NCBI GenBank assembly: GCA_016932235.1 | Contig: JAFGDF010000296.1 | Span: 1-40,603, forward strand | From: Deltaproteobacteria bacterium | Lineage (GTDB): Bacteria > Desulfobacterota > DSM-4660 > Desulfatiglandales > HGW-15 | Direction of reading: 5' to 3' | DNA: 40,603 bases | In this document: piece by piece, positions 1 through 8,721 of the stretch | Layout of the letters: each line of letters opens with the position of its first letter | Numbering within the stretch: position 1 is the stretch's first letter | Position numbers and translations under genes: made by a program | The notes under the pieces: generated by a model | What the model was told of the DNA's origin: nothing | Databases searched by the model: none | The model's input: only the letters and a program-made list of their open reading frames with translations

Positions 1-234
1 ATGGATGAGCCGTCGATTGGGTTATCGCCGATAATGGTGGAGCTGTTGGGGAAGGTGATAGTTGACATAAACGGGAAGGGGTCGAGTGTTTTTCTGGTGG
101 AGCAGAATGTGCATTTAGCGCTTGGAGTAGCGACTTATGCCTATGCTTTGCAGGTTGGGAAGGTTGTTTTAAGCGGTGACATAGAAACCATGAAGTCCAG
201 TGATATCGTCAAAAGGGCCTACCTGGGTGGGTAA
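1..234 (+). CDS. Branched-chain amino-acid-type ABC transporter ATP-binding protein, LivF-like (3' end only)
   Basis: This is the C-terminal 77 residues of an ABC ATPase; the gene continues upstream of the window, so the ATG at position 1 is an internal Met. The visible part starts at the Walker B/D-loop region (MDEPSIGLSP) and then shows the H-loop region FLVEQNVHLAL, followed by the short LivF-type tail ending in KRAYLGG. LivF works with LivG, LivH and LivM and a periplasmic binding protein to import branched-chain amino acids or, in many anaerobes, other carboxylic or aromatic acids. Being just upstream of a catabolic operon it could serve that pathway, but this is inference, because a 377-bp gap separates them and no other transporter gene is visible. 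Confidence 0.85.
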   Translation: MDEPSIGLSPIMVELLGKVIVDINGKGSSVFLVEQNVHLALGVATYAYALQVGKVVLSGDIETMKSSDIVKRAYLGG

Positions 235-611
235 AACTTATAAGCGGAGTTTTTGATACATTTTAATGTCGATATAATTTAACTGAATGTGGTCTCAGGC
301 CACGGTCTTTAGAGAGAACATTGAATTATATACCGGCATTGTTAAACTTTATTTTCGTACTAAATTGGAGATATCACCAATTTTGTTCCCGCCGTTTTTT
401 AGGCTTCGAAAAAGAAGAACCATTCATTTGAGTAAAGAAAAGGCTGTATCAATTTATCTTACAGCAAACTATGCCGGTCTGAATTAAATCTGCCACATAA
501 TAAAGTAAATATTATTCAGGTTCTTTGAACTTGACATTTTTGTTGTCTTATAGAAAACTTAACATAAAAAATGATTATTTAATAAAAGATGCGCAATGAA
601 AAGGAGGATTT
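235..611. other. Intergenic region upstream of the SDR operon
   Basis: This stretch is 377 bp, AT-rich, and holds no gene I can support. A 66-codon open frame at 287-487 has no recognisable motif and no good ribosome site. The notable content is a motif at 530-560 that is shared with the regulator promoter region (annotated separately). A strong AAGGAGG ribosome site at 601-607 sets the start of the next gene. Confidence 0.6.
530..560 (-). promoter_or_regulatory. Candidate operator shared with the XRE-cupin regulator promoter (site 1)
   Basis: Read on the minus strand, this 31-bp stretch matches 19888-19918 at 24 of 31 positions without gaps. It contains the core TTCTATAAGACAA and a distal AATGTCAAG. 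On the plus strand it contains TTGACA (531-536) and TATAGA (549-554), but these are only 12 bp apart, which is too close for a standard sigma-70 promoter. An operator is therefore the better guess. It lies 52 bp upstream of the SDR start codon. Confidence 0.5.
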
Positions 612-1370
612 ATGAAACTGGAAAAAAAGATTGCCCTTATAACCGGCGCGGGATCAGGGATAGGACGGGCGAGCGCCATCCTGTTCTCAAAAGAAGGGGC
701 CAAAATAGCGGTTGCTGATATTGATGAAAAGGGAGGACAGCGGACCGTAGAAATAGTTAATAATGAAGGAGGTTCAGCAATATTTATTAAAACTGATGTA
801 ACCAAAGAATCTGATGTTAGAAACATGATCAAAAAGACCGTAGAAGATTACGGAAGATTGGATATCCTTTACAACAACGCCGGAATAGGAACACATTTCA
901 TAATGCTTGAAGACACAGAAGAGAGTTTATGGGACAGGGTGATGGCAATAAATGTGAAAGGAGTATTTTTTGGATGCAAGTATGCCGCACCCGTGATGAA
1001 AAAACAGGGGGGAGGGGTAATTGTTAACACGGCCTCTATTGCGGCAGTAAGGCCCCGGCCGGGTCTCAGCGCTTACAGCGCTTCGAAAGCGGCTGTAATA
1101 GCACTTACAAGATCAGCGGCCATGGAACTCGCGCCGTTTAATATTCGTGTAAACTGTATTAATCCCGTTGTTACGGATACTCCTTTTCTCGTTAAAACCG
1201 TTCCTGCGGATAAGATGGATGAGGCAAAGAAAACCATGCTGGCTACTATTCCCCTGGGCAGGATGGGCCAACCGGAGGATATAGCAAAAGCGGCCCTGTA
1301 CCTTGCCTCAGACGATTCCTCATTAGTGACAGGGATTGGACTTGATGTGGACGGCGGTCGGGGAGTATGA
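612..1370 (+). CDS. Short-chain dehydrogenase/reductase (SDR), 3-oxoacyl-ACP reductase-like
   Basis: This is a 252-residue classical SDR, the normal length for the family. The Rossmann motif TGAGSGIG is at residues 11-18, with Asp36 at the end of the second strand favouring NAD over NADP. NNAG is at 88-91, and the catalytic Ser142, Tyr155 and Lys159 (YSASK) are all present. The C-terminus ends in a typical LDVDGG segment. It would oxidise a secondary alcohol or reduce a ketone; the substrate cannot be read from the sequence. The start is fixed by AAGGAGG at 601-607. It is the first gene of the plus-strand unit with the MmgE/PrpD, LarA-like and aconitase-like genes, so oxidation of a hydroxy-acid intermediate is the natural inference. 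Confidence 0.88.
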   Translation: MKLEKKIALITGAGSGIGRASAILFSKEGAKIAVADIDEKGGQRTVEIVNNEGGSAIFIKTDVTKESDVRNMIKKTVEDYGRLDILYNNAGIGTHFIMLEDTEESLWDRVMAINVKGVFFGCKYAAPVMKKQGGGVIVNTASIAAVRPRPGLSAYSASKAAVIALTRSAAMELAPFNIRVNCINPVVTDTPFLVKTVPADKMDEAKKTMLATIPLGRMGQPEDIAKAALYLASDDSSLVTGIGLDVDGGRGV

Positions 1371-1394
1371 TGTATTTTAAAGATCTGGCAGCTG

Positions 1395-1426
1395 GCAGCC
1401 TGTAGGACTCTGGCCGAAAGGCTGCT
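1395..1426. repeat. REP-like palindrome, degenerate copy
   Basis: GCAGCCT at 1395-1401 pairs with AGGCTGC at 1419-1425 around an imperfect middle. It is clearly related to the hairpin at 19064-19096 (AGCAGCCTGTCGGACTTTGG and its complement). It sits in the 120-bp gap between the SDR and MmgE/PrpD genes. Confidence 0.6.
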
Positions 1427-1490
1427 AAAAAGATTCTAAAAACGATTAGGCTGGAAGAAATTGGGAACAAATTAGTCCAAGGAGGAAGGA

Positions 1491-2870
1491 ATGCAGGAAA
1501 CCATAGCATTTGTAAAACGATTATCTAATATCAAATATGAACAATTGCCGTCGAGTTCAATTGAGAGAGCGAAGGAGTGCCTGATAGATTATCTGGCGTG
1601 TATCTATGCCGCCTATTCATTTGAATCAAGCAGGATCGCCCGCGAATATGCCCTTGAAAACTACGCGCGGGGCCCATGCACGATAATAGGGAGCCCGGAG
1701 AAGCTTGTGCCGGCAGGCGCATGCCTGGCTAACGGAACTACCGGTCATGGCGCGGATTTTGATGACTGCTCAAATGAAGGCGGAGGTCATCCCGGCGCCG
1801 CAGTCATGCCTGCCTCCATATCCATGAGCGAATACGCACGCCTGTCGGGAAAGGATATGCTCAGATGCCTGGTTATAGGCTATGAGACTTTTATAAAGAT
1901 CGGAAAGGCATCCAATTACCAGCCTCTTTTCACGAGAGGATATCACCCCACCGCGTTGTTCGGGACCTTCGGAGCGACAATGTCTGCGGCCGCGGCGTTA
2001 GGCCTGAATATCGATCAGGCCGTTAATGCCATGGGAATAGCCGGGAGTTTCGTATCCGGAAATCTTGAATGCTACAGTGACGGCAGTTATACAAAAAGGC
2101 TTCACGGAGGCAGCGCTTCGTCATCGGGGGTTACGGCCGCGCTTCTGGCCGAAAAAGGGTACACAGGGCCGAAAAGCATACTGGAAGGGCCAAGGGGATT
2201 CTATCACGCCTACTGCGAGGGTGCCCGGCCGGAAATGCTGTTAAATAGCGACGATGGTTTTGAGATAGATGGAGTCAGCTTTAAACCGCATGCATGCTGC
2301 CGCTTTAACCAGGCAGGTATCGATGCCGTTTTTGAAATCTTCAAAGAGCAGGACATCGATTACAGATCAATCAAATCCATTCTGATTGAACTTGCGAAGA
2401 CGCCCTATGAAATGGTGGGCCAGCCGCAGGAGGTGAAATTCAACCCGGTATGCGCGGTTCATGGCCAATTCAGTGCGCCTTACAGCGTGGCCATAGCCTG
2501 CATTGAAAGAAAAGCCCTTGTGAATGAGTTTTCCGATGAATCCGTCCGTAGGCCTGACGTAAAAGATTTCCTCAAGAAAATCAGCATCAAACATACTCCG
2601 GAGCTGGACAGATTTTTCCCAGAGTCCTTCCCTACAAGGTTAACCATAACCATGGAAGACGGGAGAGAATTTTCTAAAGAGATACGGTATCCTAAAGGAG
2701 ACCTGGAGAATCCTCTTTCCTGGGAAGAACTGCTGGATAAATTTAACAACTGTGCGTCCCCTTTCCTTGATGACGGCAGAAGACAACAGGTCATAGAAAT
2801 GGTTCGGGGAATCGAGAAGATAGAAAATATATCATCCCTTACAGACCTGTTCCACCAGAAAAAATCCTGA
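1491..2870 (+). CDS. MmgE/PrpD family protein, copy 1
   Basis: At 459 residues this is typical of the MmgE/PrpD family, which includes 2-methylcitrate dehydratase, cis-aconitate decarboxylase and iminodisuccinate epimerase. Family landmarks are intact: GHGADFDD (His86, Asp89, Asp91), the GYHPT motif with His152, and TKRLH with Lys202 and His205, which correspond to active-site positions of cis-aconitate decarboxylase and PrpD. The N-terminal helical domain runs to about residue 265 and the alpha/beta lid domain follows. An AAGGAGG ribosome site precedes the start. The neighbours (LarA-like and aconitase-like subunits) suggest it dehydrates, isomerises or decarboxylates a di- or tricarboxylic acid. 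Which of these reactions it performs cannot be decided from sequence. Confidence 0.88.
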   Translation: MQETIAFVKRLSNIKYEQLPSSSIERAKECLIDYLACIYAAYSFESSRIAREYALENYARGPCTIIGSPEKLVPAGACLANGTTGHGADFDDCSNEGGGHPGAAVMPASISMSEYARLSGKDMLRCLVIGYETFIKIGKASNYQPLFTRGYHPTALFGTFGATMSAAAALGLNIDQAVNAMGIAGSFVSGNLECYSDGSYTKRLHGGSASSSGVTAALLAEKGYTGPKSILEGPRGFYHAYCEGARPEMLLNSDDGFEIDGVSFKPHACCRFNQAGIDAVFEIFKEQDIDYRSIKSILIELAKTPYEMVGQPQEVKFNPVCAVHGQFSAPYSVAIACIERKALVNEFSDESVRRPDVKDFLKKISIKHTPELDRFFPESFPTRLTITMEDGREFSKEIRYPKGDLENPLSWEELLDKFNNCASPFLDDGRRQQVIEMVRGIEKIENISSLTDLFHQKKS

Positions 2871-2919
2871 GAGACATTAAGGGCAGCTGATTTCGGATCT
2901 TTATTGAAAGGCATGAAAA

Positions 2920-4209
2920 ATGAAAAAAGACTCAAACACTGTTATTGTCCCTCAGCGCGCCTGGTGGGGCGATATTGACCAGGAACTTAATTTTCCGGGA
3001 AACTGGGAGATACATGAATGCAGGATGAACGGGCATGACGCGCCAAAGCTCACCGATGAAGGATTTCGCAAGTCGTTCGCAAATCCCATCGGGTGCAGGC
3101 CCATAAGGGAGATGGCCAGGGGTAAAAAGAACGTGGTAATTCTTTTCGACGACATGAGCAGACCCACCAAGGCGGGTGATATCATCCCCTTTGTCCTGGA
3201 AGAGCTTGCCGCCGCGGGGGTGAATGAGGAAGACATCCAGTTTCTCTGTTCACCCGGTTCGCATGGCCCGCTAAATGCCTATGATTTCGCGAAAAAATTA
3301 GGTGAAGACATTATTGCCAGGTTTAACGTCTATAATCATAATATGTATGAAAACTGTACCTACATAGGGACGACGAGCAGGGGGACGCCCGTCCACCTGA
3401 ACTCTGAATTTGTTAGCGCCGACTTCAAGATCGCAATCGGCGCACTTCTTCCGCACATTAACGTGGGATTCGGCGGAGGCGGCAAGATTATCCTTCCCGG
3501 GATTGCCTCGCAGGAATCCATCATGTATAACCACGGCCCTGTGAGAAATAATGCCAGTAAAACCGGGATTGATTCCAATACCGGGCTTGGAAGGTATGAA
3601 CATAATGCCCAGCTGCTTGATATAGAGGAAGCATGTAAAATGTCGGGCCTTGATATCAAGATTGATGCGATTGTCAATATAAAGAGGGATACGGCCGCAC
3701 TCTTTGTTGGTGATCCCATCGCGCAGTATTATGAGGCCATTAAATTAGCGGAGACGCACTATTTCAGCAGAAGGATTGAAAATCCCGATGTGGTGATTGC
3801 GAACTGTTACGCGAAGGGAAATGAAACGGTTATCGGATCTTACGTGGGACAGTCGCTCCTTCCGGATCATGGCGGGACACTTGTCATGATAACCGATAAT
3901 CCCGCAGGGGAAGTGTGTCATTTTCTGCGGAGGCGATTCGGAAATCACATAGGCGGCAGGTACTGGAATCCACCGTCTCTTCCTAAAAAAGTAAAGAAAT
4001 TTATTTTACTCATGCCGCATAAGAACAAGGCAAGTGTCGACTGGTTCGCTCCTCCTGAACAGATAATGTGGGCTAAAAAATGGGAGGAAGTTGTTCAGAT
4101 ACTCGAGAAGGATCATCCGGATGGCGCCAGGGCCGCGGTGATTCCAGACGCCACGATACAGTATTTTGAAGGGATTGAAAGGACGCCTTATGTAGGGAGT
4201 TGCTCTTAA
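2920..4209 (+). CDS. LarA-like nickel-pincer nucleotide-dependent racemase/epimerase family protein (DUF2088)
   Basis: This 429-residue protein belongs to the lactate racemase (LarA) superfamily, whose known members racemise or epimerise 2-hydroxy acids using a nickel-pincer nucleotide cofactor. The residues equivalent to those that bind or act around the cofactor in LarA are present: Arg81 in the DMSRPTK segment, His115 (SPGSHG), His179 (LLPHINVGF), Lys189 (GGGGKIILPG) and His205 (IMYNH). The N-terminal DUF2088 domain is about residues 15-220. No larB, larC or larE maturation genes lie in the window, so the cofactor would be made from genes elsewhere. It lies between a MmgE/PrpD gene (49 bp) and an aconitase-like subunit (36-42 bp). 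Inversion of a 2-hydroxy-carboxylate produced by the hydratases is the likely job, but this is inference. Confidence 0.8.
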   Translation: MKKDSNTVIVPQRAWWGDIDQELNFPGNWEIHECRMNGHDAPKLTDEGFRKSFANPIGCRPIREMARGKKNVVILFDDMSRPTKAGDIIPFVLEELAAAGVNEEDIQFLCSPGSHGPLNAYDFAKKLGEDIIARFNVYNHNMYENCTYIGTTSRGTPVHLNSEFVSADFKIAIGALLPHINVGFGGGGKIILPGIASQESIMYNHGPVRNNASKTGIDSNTGLGRYEHNAQLLDIEEACKMSGLDIKIDAIVNIKRDTAALFVGDPIAQYYEAIKLAETHYFSRRIENPDVVIANCYAKGNETVIGSYVGQSLLPDHGGTLVMITDNPAGEVCHFLRRRFGNHIGGRYWNPPSLPKKVKKFILLMPHKNKASVDWFAPPEQIMWAKKWEEVVQILEKDHPDGARAAVIPDATIQYFEGIERTPYVGSCS

Positions 4210-4251
4210 ACATAATCTATCATTCTATTCTAAAGGTTTGCATTCATGGGG

Positions 4252-5514
4252 ATGACGATTACCGAGAAAATACTAGCCGAGCATGCCGGTATGGATGAGG
4301 TTTCGGCAGGAGCACTTATAAATGCCAGGATTGATCTTATTATGGGTCATGACCTTTCCGCTCCCCTCGCAATCCGTGAGATGAAAAGGATCGGCGCGAA
4401 AAAGGTGTTTGATCCTGATAAGATTGTCATAGTTCCCGATCACTTTACACCCAATAAGGATGTAAAGGCGGCCGAGGTATGCAAGGGACTGAGGGAATTT
4501 GTCAAGAGCCAGGGCATCAGGCATTATTACGAAGTGGGAGAGATGGGGATATCCCACGCGCTTCTTCCGGAGGAAGGCCTTGTGCTTCCAGGTGATCTGA
4601 TTGTGGGTGGAGACAGCCATACCTGCACTTACGGGGCCCTGGGGTGTTTCTCAACGGGAATAGGCAGCACGGACCTGGCCGCGGCCATGATGACGGGCAT
4701 GTTATGGTTCAAGGTCCCGGAGTCAAAGAAGTTCGTCTATCATGGAAAATTAAGAAAATGGGTAAGCGGCAAAGACCTTATTCTATATACGATCGGAGAC
4801 ATAGGGGTAGATGGAGCCCTTTACGCGGCGATGGAATTTACCGGAAGCACCATAGAAGCCCTGCCTATTTCGGACAGATTGACCATGGCCAATATGTCTA
4901 TTGAGGCCGGGGCTAAAAACGGAATTTTTAAAGCTGACAGAAAGACGGAGGAATATCTTCATAACAGGGCCGTAAGGCCTTACAGGATCTATGAGAGTGA
5001 TCCCGATGCATCCTACGTTGAGATAAGGGAATATGATGTGAGCCTGATAGAACCGCAGGTGGCTTGCCCCCATCTTCCCAGTAATACCATGCCCGTCAGC
5101 CAAATGGAAAACATACCAATAGATCAGGTTGTGATAGGGTCCTGTACAAATGGCAGGATTGAAGACCTTCGTATTGCGGCCGGGGTTCTTAATGGGAAGA
5201 GGGTGGCGCCATATGTGAGGCTTATTATTATCCCTGCCACGCAGCAGGTATACCGCCAGGCGATTCAGGAAGGACTCATGGAGATATTCCTTGATGCAAA
5301 AGCGGCAGTTTCAACTCCGACATGTGGTCCATGCCTCGGTGCGCACATGGGACTACTCGCAAAGGGAGAGCGGGCTATTTCCACGACCAACAGGAACTTT
5401 GTAGGCAGGATGGGGGATCCGGGAAGTGAGGTCTACCTTTCCAATCCGGCCGTAGCCGCTGCAAGCGCCGTAATGGGTCGTATTGCCGATCCTGAAGAAG
5501 TCGCCGGAGGTTGA
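4252..5514 (+). CDS. Aconitase-superfamily large subunit (3-isopropylmalate/homoaconitate dehydratase-like), copy 1
   Basis: This is the large, [4Fe-4S]-binding subunit of a two-subunit hydro-lyase of the LeuC type. Family members isomerise or hydrate isopropylmalate, homoaconitate, citraconate, maleate or dimethylmaleate. The three cluster cysteines are present in GSCTNG and TCGPC (residues 298, 358 and 361 from the start chosen here), as are the [12 protein letters not shown] and STGIGSTD motifs. An in-frame ATG at 4246 would add two residues; 4252 is chosen because the second copy (8718-9974) begins MTIGEKILAAHAG at the aligned position. The length of about 420 residues fits the archaeal/bacterial short LeuC type. 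Its small subunit lies 386 bp downstream, separated by an inverted-repeat element. A role in leucine synthesis is unlikely given the catabolic neighbours. Confidence 0.88.
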   Translation: MTITEKILAEHAGMDEVSAGALINARIDLIMGHDLSAPLAIREMKRIGAKKVFDPDKIVIVPDHFTPNKDVKAAEVCKGLREFVKSQGIRHYYEVGEMGISHALLPEEGLVLPGDLIVGGDSHTCTYGALGCFSTGIGSTDLAAAMMTGMLWFKVPESKKFVYHGKLRKWVSGKDLILYTIGDIGVDGALYAAMEFTGSTIEALPISDRLTMANMSIEAGAKNGIFKADRKTEEYLHNRAVRPYRIYESDPDASYVEIREYDVSLIEPQVACPHLPSNTMPVSQMENIPIDQVVIGSCTNGRIEDLRIAAGVLNGKRVAPYVRLIIIPATQQVYRQAIQEGLMEIFLDAKAAVSTPTCGPCLGAHMGLLAKGERAISTTNRNFVGRMGDPGSEVYLSNPAVAAASAVMGRIADPEEVAGG

Positions 5515-5900
5515 TGTATTTTAATGTTGTAGTTTAAATCATCCTTGTCCGGTTAGGAAATTGCGGTTGAAGAAAATGCCGGATGACTGTAAATAAATCT
5601 GGTACGATAACAGAAAATCAAAATCCGGTTGCCGGAATCGCGGTATGGGAAACTCTTTTTATCAGCGAAAACCTTGGAAGCGAGATAATTGCGCAAGGTT
5701 TATGCTAGGCGGGCGGAATGCACCTCGATTGTTCAACCTCAACCGGTCCTGACAGCGGCTAAGATGACCCGCCGCCCGCCTTCGTAAGGCATTATGCGTA
5801 AAACCTGCCAGGAACGAGTTCGCCCGAAAAAAGAGTTTCCGATACCGCGATCTTTATGCAATTTCCTAACCGGACATTAGTGAGTTTGAATGGAGTTAAA
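5515..5900. other. Gap between large- and small-subunit genes, filled by an inverted-repeat element
   Basis: This 386-bp gap interrupts a gene pair that overlaps by 4 bp in the second copy of the module. Almost all of it is the 331-bp element at 5546-5876. I see no coding region. A ribosome-site-like TGGAG at 5891-5895 precedes the small-subunit ATG at 5901. Confidence 0.7.
5546..5876. mobile_element. MITE-like element with perfect 19-bp terminal inverted repeats
   Basis: The left end TGTCCGGTTAGGAAATTGC (5546-5564) is the exact reverse complement of the right end (5858-5876). Inside, further parts are inversely related: 5636-5660 resembles the complement of 5827-5852, and GGCGGGCGG near 5710 faces CCGCCCGCC near 5772. 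The whole is therefore a long imperfect palindrome. It has no transposase frame. No clear target duplication is visible at the ends. A structured RNA or attenuator between the two genes is an alternative. Confidence 0.6.
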
Positions 5901-6389
5901 ATGATCTTTAGAGGCCATGTCTGGACTTTTAGCGATGATATAGACACTGATGTGATTATACCTGTCAGGTATTCCGTAGATCCCAAGGACTTTGCGCCAC
6001 ATTGCATGGCAGGGATAGATCCTGATTTCCCGAAAAAAATCACCCGGGGTGATATTATCGTAGCAAAGAGGAATTTTGGGTGCGGTTCCTCCAGGGAGCC
6101 CGCTCCCATATCAATAAAGGAGGCCGGTATTTCATGTATTATCGCAAAGACCTTTGCCAGGATTTTTTACAGGAACGCCTTTAATATTGGGCTCCCCATT
6201 CTGGAGTGCCCTGATGCTCCGGATGAGATAGAAGAGGGTGATGAGATAGAAGTAAATATCGATACAGGCGAAATCCGGGATTTCACGTCAGATAAAAGAT
6301 TCAGGGCAAATCCCATCCCCCCCTTTATGCAGGCCCTGATCAGGGACGGAGGATTGATGAATCATCTGGCAAAGGAGATGAATCTTTAA
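5901..6389 (+). CDS. Aconitase-superfamily small subunit (LeuD-like), copy 1
   Basis: At 162 residues this is the swivelling small subunit that completes the active site with the large subunit at 4252-5514. It shows DDIDTDVIIPVRY near the N-terminus and the conserved NFGCGSSRE (residues 58-66). The segment after Arg23-Tyr24, which governs substrate choice in this family, reads SVDPKDFAPHCM and differs from the second copy. A longer frame can start at 5856, but that ATG lies inside the right end of the inverted repeat. ATG 5901 has a TGGAG ribosome site, and the protein then begins MIFRGHVWTF, aligned with the second copy's [10 protein letters not shown]. Confidence 0.87.
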   Translation: MIFRGHVWTFSDDIDTDVIIPVRYSVDPKDFAPHCMAGIDPDFPKKITRGDIIVAKRNFGCGSSREPAPISIKEAGISCIIAKTFARIFYRNAFNIGLPILECPDAPDEIEEGDEIEVNIDTGEIRDFTSDKRFRANPIPPFMQALIRDGGLMNHLAKEMNL

Positions 6390-6490
6390 GGGCATTGGTT
6401 TTCCAGTAGGTCTTGGAACCCCTCGCCTTCAGGCGAAGAAAGTTCTTGCTTGATTGTCGCATAGCGACTTGTAGTTTCTCAGGTTATTCA

Positions 6491-6620
6491 TGTCATCCTG
6501 CGACTTGCCCGCCCTGGCGAGACAACCGTGTTAAATATCATTTGACTGGTTTATTATAGAGATTAATATTTTTAATCAACCTTAGGTTTATTAGGGCCTG
6601 GGCCAGGGATCGCAGGATCC
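6491..6620. repeat. TGTCATCCTGCG repeat element
   Basis: It begins TGTCATCCTGCGACTTGCC at 6491 and closes with GATCGCAGGATCC around 6608-6620, the inverse of its start. It is the same family as 38313-38387. It is non-coding and MITE-like. Confidence 0.5.
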
Positions 6621-6672
6621 AGAGGTCCTTCATAATATATACACAACCGCGATCAGAAATGGCAATTGGCTG

Positions 6673-6703
6673 TGGATTCTGTGATCAAGTCACAGAATGA
6701 CAG
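6673..6703. repeat. Short palindromic repeat, TGTCATTCTGTGACTTGATC family
   Basis: ATTCTGTG pairs with CACAGAAT around ATCAAGT, and the unit ends in TGACA. Read on the minus strand it starts TGTCATTCTGTGACTTGATC and so matches the other members at 6491, 6741 and 38313. Confidence 0.5.
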
Positions 6704-6766
6704 ATGAGGGTTTCGGAATATATCCGAATTATTCACCCATTGTCATTCTTCGACTTGCCCTGGTTG

Positions 6767-8221
6767 TCAAACGAGGAAATTTAAGAGCTCCGAAATATTT
6801 TCCAGCTTATCAAGATTACCGGTTAGGGACATTATCCGGTCAATCTTTTCACCTGAAAGACCCGCTACGTTTCCGCAATCATGATACTTTGAAACAACGT
6901 CCTCAAAAGAGAGCGGCCGTTTTGTCATGCCGAGGATAAAGATTTCCTCTTCTTCGATGATCTTTCCGTCCCTGAGTCTTACGATCATCCTTTCCGCATG
7001 CGGTGCCGTCTCTTCAGGGTACTGATTTGAATATCTTTCAAGCTCGCTGTTGTGAAACACCTTTATCTTATCCATCCATTTCCTGACCTGCGGATCATTA
7101 ACCGCTTTATCCGTGAAATGCTCCAGACGAACATTGCCTTCCATGATTGCCCTGGAAAAGACATATTCCTTTGAGAATTTCCCCTGCGGTCCGGTTACGG
7201 GAAAAAGTGTTTTTATTTTGCGCGGCGGGCCGTCATAACCCCATTCTATGCTTTCGCCGTTATCATCGTATACCTTAGACAACATGGAACAGAGTGCCTT
7301 GGGCTGTGAATGAATCTCTATTTCTGTTACCTCATCCAGTGATGGACCGTACTTATCATGCATCCGCCTCCCGCACTCTATATTCGTCGCCACGCCATGG
7401 CAGCATGGGTAGAGTTTTATTGAGGACATACCGGGGGTCTCAAGTCCCCATGGGCTGCCGAAACTGCCGAAAGCCTTATCATGAATCTTCTGACCCCAGT
7501 TATATGCGTGGAAAAAGCCCAGTTCACTTTCTAATGCCACGCTGTTTGCCGTTATTCCATTTGCTGCCAGCCGGGCGCACATGATACCCCTTTCGGATGC
7601 CATTCCTGCATGGAGTGGCTTTGCAAGGGATCCGAAATTTATGGAAAGACCGCTCGCCATGGAAGAGGCCAGTCCAATCGCCGTCCGTATACGGTCCGTA
7701 TCAAGCCTCAAAATTTTAGCGCAGCCCGCGGTCGCCCCGAAAACACCAAACAGGGATGTGCCATGCCATCCTGCCTTCATCCATTCAGGAGTCATGGCCT
7801 CTCCGATGCGCATGGCAGTCTCATGGCCGGTGATAAAGCCAGTAAGCATTTCCTTTCCCGATATTCCTTCATGCTCTGCAACGGCCAGAAGGGCAGGAAA
7901 TATGGCGGCAAAGAGGTGGCTTCTTACCTTAGGGCATGTTTCATCATAATCGAGGATATGGCCAGCGAAACCGTTGAGCATGGCGGCCTGGGTTTCAGTA
8001 AGTTTCTTTTTCGATCCCAAAATGGAACTTTCCCTGCTTCCCCCCTTTGATATTAATAAATCCTCCATATTCCTGACGGCATTTTCTTCGATCCAGCGGC
8101 CGGCAAGTGTCACAAAAATCCAGTCCATGATGCCGGCCTTTGCCTGCCTGACAGCGGAATCAGGAATATCGGAGAAATCGGTTTTAAATATACGATCGGC
8201 GAGGCCTTCAGTAAGTCCCAT
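6767..8221 (-). CDS. MmgE/PrpD family protein, copy 2
   Basis: This 484-residue MmgE/PrpD protein has an intact-looking active site: His88 and Asp91/Asp93 (GHILDYDE), His153 in GWHGT, and Lys201 and His204 in AKPLHAG. It follows the small subunit of the second aconitase-like pair by 2 bp, so the two are probably translationally coupled. Their products probably act on consecutive intermediates. Dehydration, hydration or decarboxylation of a carboxylic acid is expected from the family. Its stop codon lies within a TGTCATTCTTCG-type repeat that starts at 6741, so the last one or two residues may derive from that repeat. Confidence 0.88.
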   Translation of the reverse strand: MGLTEGLADRIFKTDFSDIPDSAVRQAKAGIMDWIFVTLAGRWIEENAVRNMEDLLISKGGSRESSILGSKKKLTETQAAMLNGFAGHILDYDETCPKVRSHLFAAIFPALLAVAEHEGISGKEMLTGFITGHETAMRIGEAMTPEWMKAGWHGTSLFGVFGATAGCAKILRLDTDRIRTAIGLASSMASGLSINFGSLAKPLHAGMASERGIMCARLAANGITANSVALESELGFFHAYNWGQKIHDKAFGSFGSPWGLETPGMSSIKLYPCCHGVATNIECGRRMHDKYGPSLDEVTEIEIHSQPKALCSMLSKVYDDNGESIEWGYDGPPRKIKTLFPVTGPQGKFSKEYVFSRAIMEGNVRLEHFTDKAVNDPQVRKWMDKIKVFHNSELERYSNQYPEETAPHAERMIVRLRDGKIIEEEEIFILGMTKRPLSFEDVVSKYHDCGNVAGLSGEKIDRIMSLTGNLDKLENISELLNFLV

Positions 8222-8223
8222 TT

Positions 8224-8721
8224 CTATCTCCCCGCTTCCCTCTTTTTTATCGTGTACTTGATTAGCCCCCCCGCATCAATAATGCCGCGGATGAAATCCG
8301 GGTATGGAGGGACCGTGAAGACAGTATCCTTTGTGATATTTCTGATTTTACCCGAGGCAAGGTCGATCTCAAGTTCATCTCCCTGGTCGGTATGATCAAC
8401 CGCCTCAGGACATTCGAGCAGCGGCAGGGAGATATTAATGGCGTTCCTGAAAAATATCCTTGCGAAGGTTTTTGCAATGACGCAGGAAACCCCCGCGCCC
8501 TTTATGGATATGGGGGCCTGTTCACGGGAGGACCCGCAGCCGAAGTTTGATGCGGCCATGATAATATCTCCCGGCCTGATCTCTTTCGCAAAATCCGGGG
8601 CAATTCCTTCCATACAGTGTTTACCCAGATCGGACGGCGTTATAAGGTTCGCATAGCGGGACGGGATGATCGCATCCGTATCGACGTTGGCCCCGAATTT
8701 GTATATTTTCCCCTTTATCAT
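8224..8721 (-). CDS. Aconitase-superfamily small subunit (LeuD-like), copy 2
   Basis: This is a 165-residue small subunit with the [12 protein letters not shown] opening and NFGCGSSRE at residues 59-67. The substrate-recognition segment after Arg22-Tyr23 reads [14 protein letters not shown], longer than and different from copy 1, so the two hydratases probably accept different substrates. Its start overlaps the end of the large-subunit gene by 4 bp (ATGA), the classic arrangement for two subunits of one enzyme. The MmgE/PrpD gene follows after 2 bp. Confidence 0.88.
   Translation of the reverse strand: MIKGKIYKFGANVDTDAIIPSRYANLITPSDLGKHCMEGIAPDFAKEIRPGDIIMAASNFGCGSSREQAPISIKGAGVSCVIAKTFARIFFRNAINISLPLLECPEAVDHTDQGDELEIDLASGKIRNITKDTVFTVPPYPDFIRGIIDAGGLIKYTIKKREAGR

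Larger units (their letters stand above)
6390..6766. other. Convergent intergenic region with dispersed repeats
   Basis: This is 377 bp between two convergent operons. No gene is supported. It contains several copies or half-copies of the TGTCATYCTKCGACTTG repeat family (6491-6620, 6673-6703, 6741 onward) and a small palindrome, TTCGGA/TCCGAA, at 6712-6728. No hairpin with a T-run is convincing as a terminator. Confidence 0.6.

Noticed and set aside
287..487. 66-codon open frame after the LivF-like gene
   Set aside because: No recognisable motif, no ribosome site, and AT-rich composition like the surrounding spacer.
531..554. TTGACA and TATAGA as a sigma-70 promoter for the SDR operon
   Set aside because: The spacing of 12 bp is too short. 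The same pair recurs at the regulator gene as part of a conserved 31-bp motif, so an operator is preferred.
2480..2935. 151-codon frame antisense to the end of the first MmgE/PrpD gene
   Set aside because: It overlaps a well-supported gene, has serine-rich shadow composition and no motif.
4252..6389. Leucine biosynthesis leuCD
   Set aside because: No leuA or leuB is nearby; the gene pair is duplicated and set among MmgE/PrpD, LarA-like and catabolic genes, so I did not assign leuC/leuD symbols.
6390..6766. CRISPR array or tandem repeats
   Set aside because: The repeats are few, inverted and irregularly spaced, with no regular spacer pattern.
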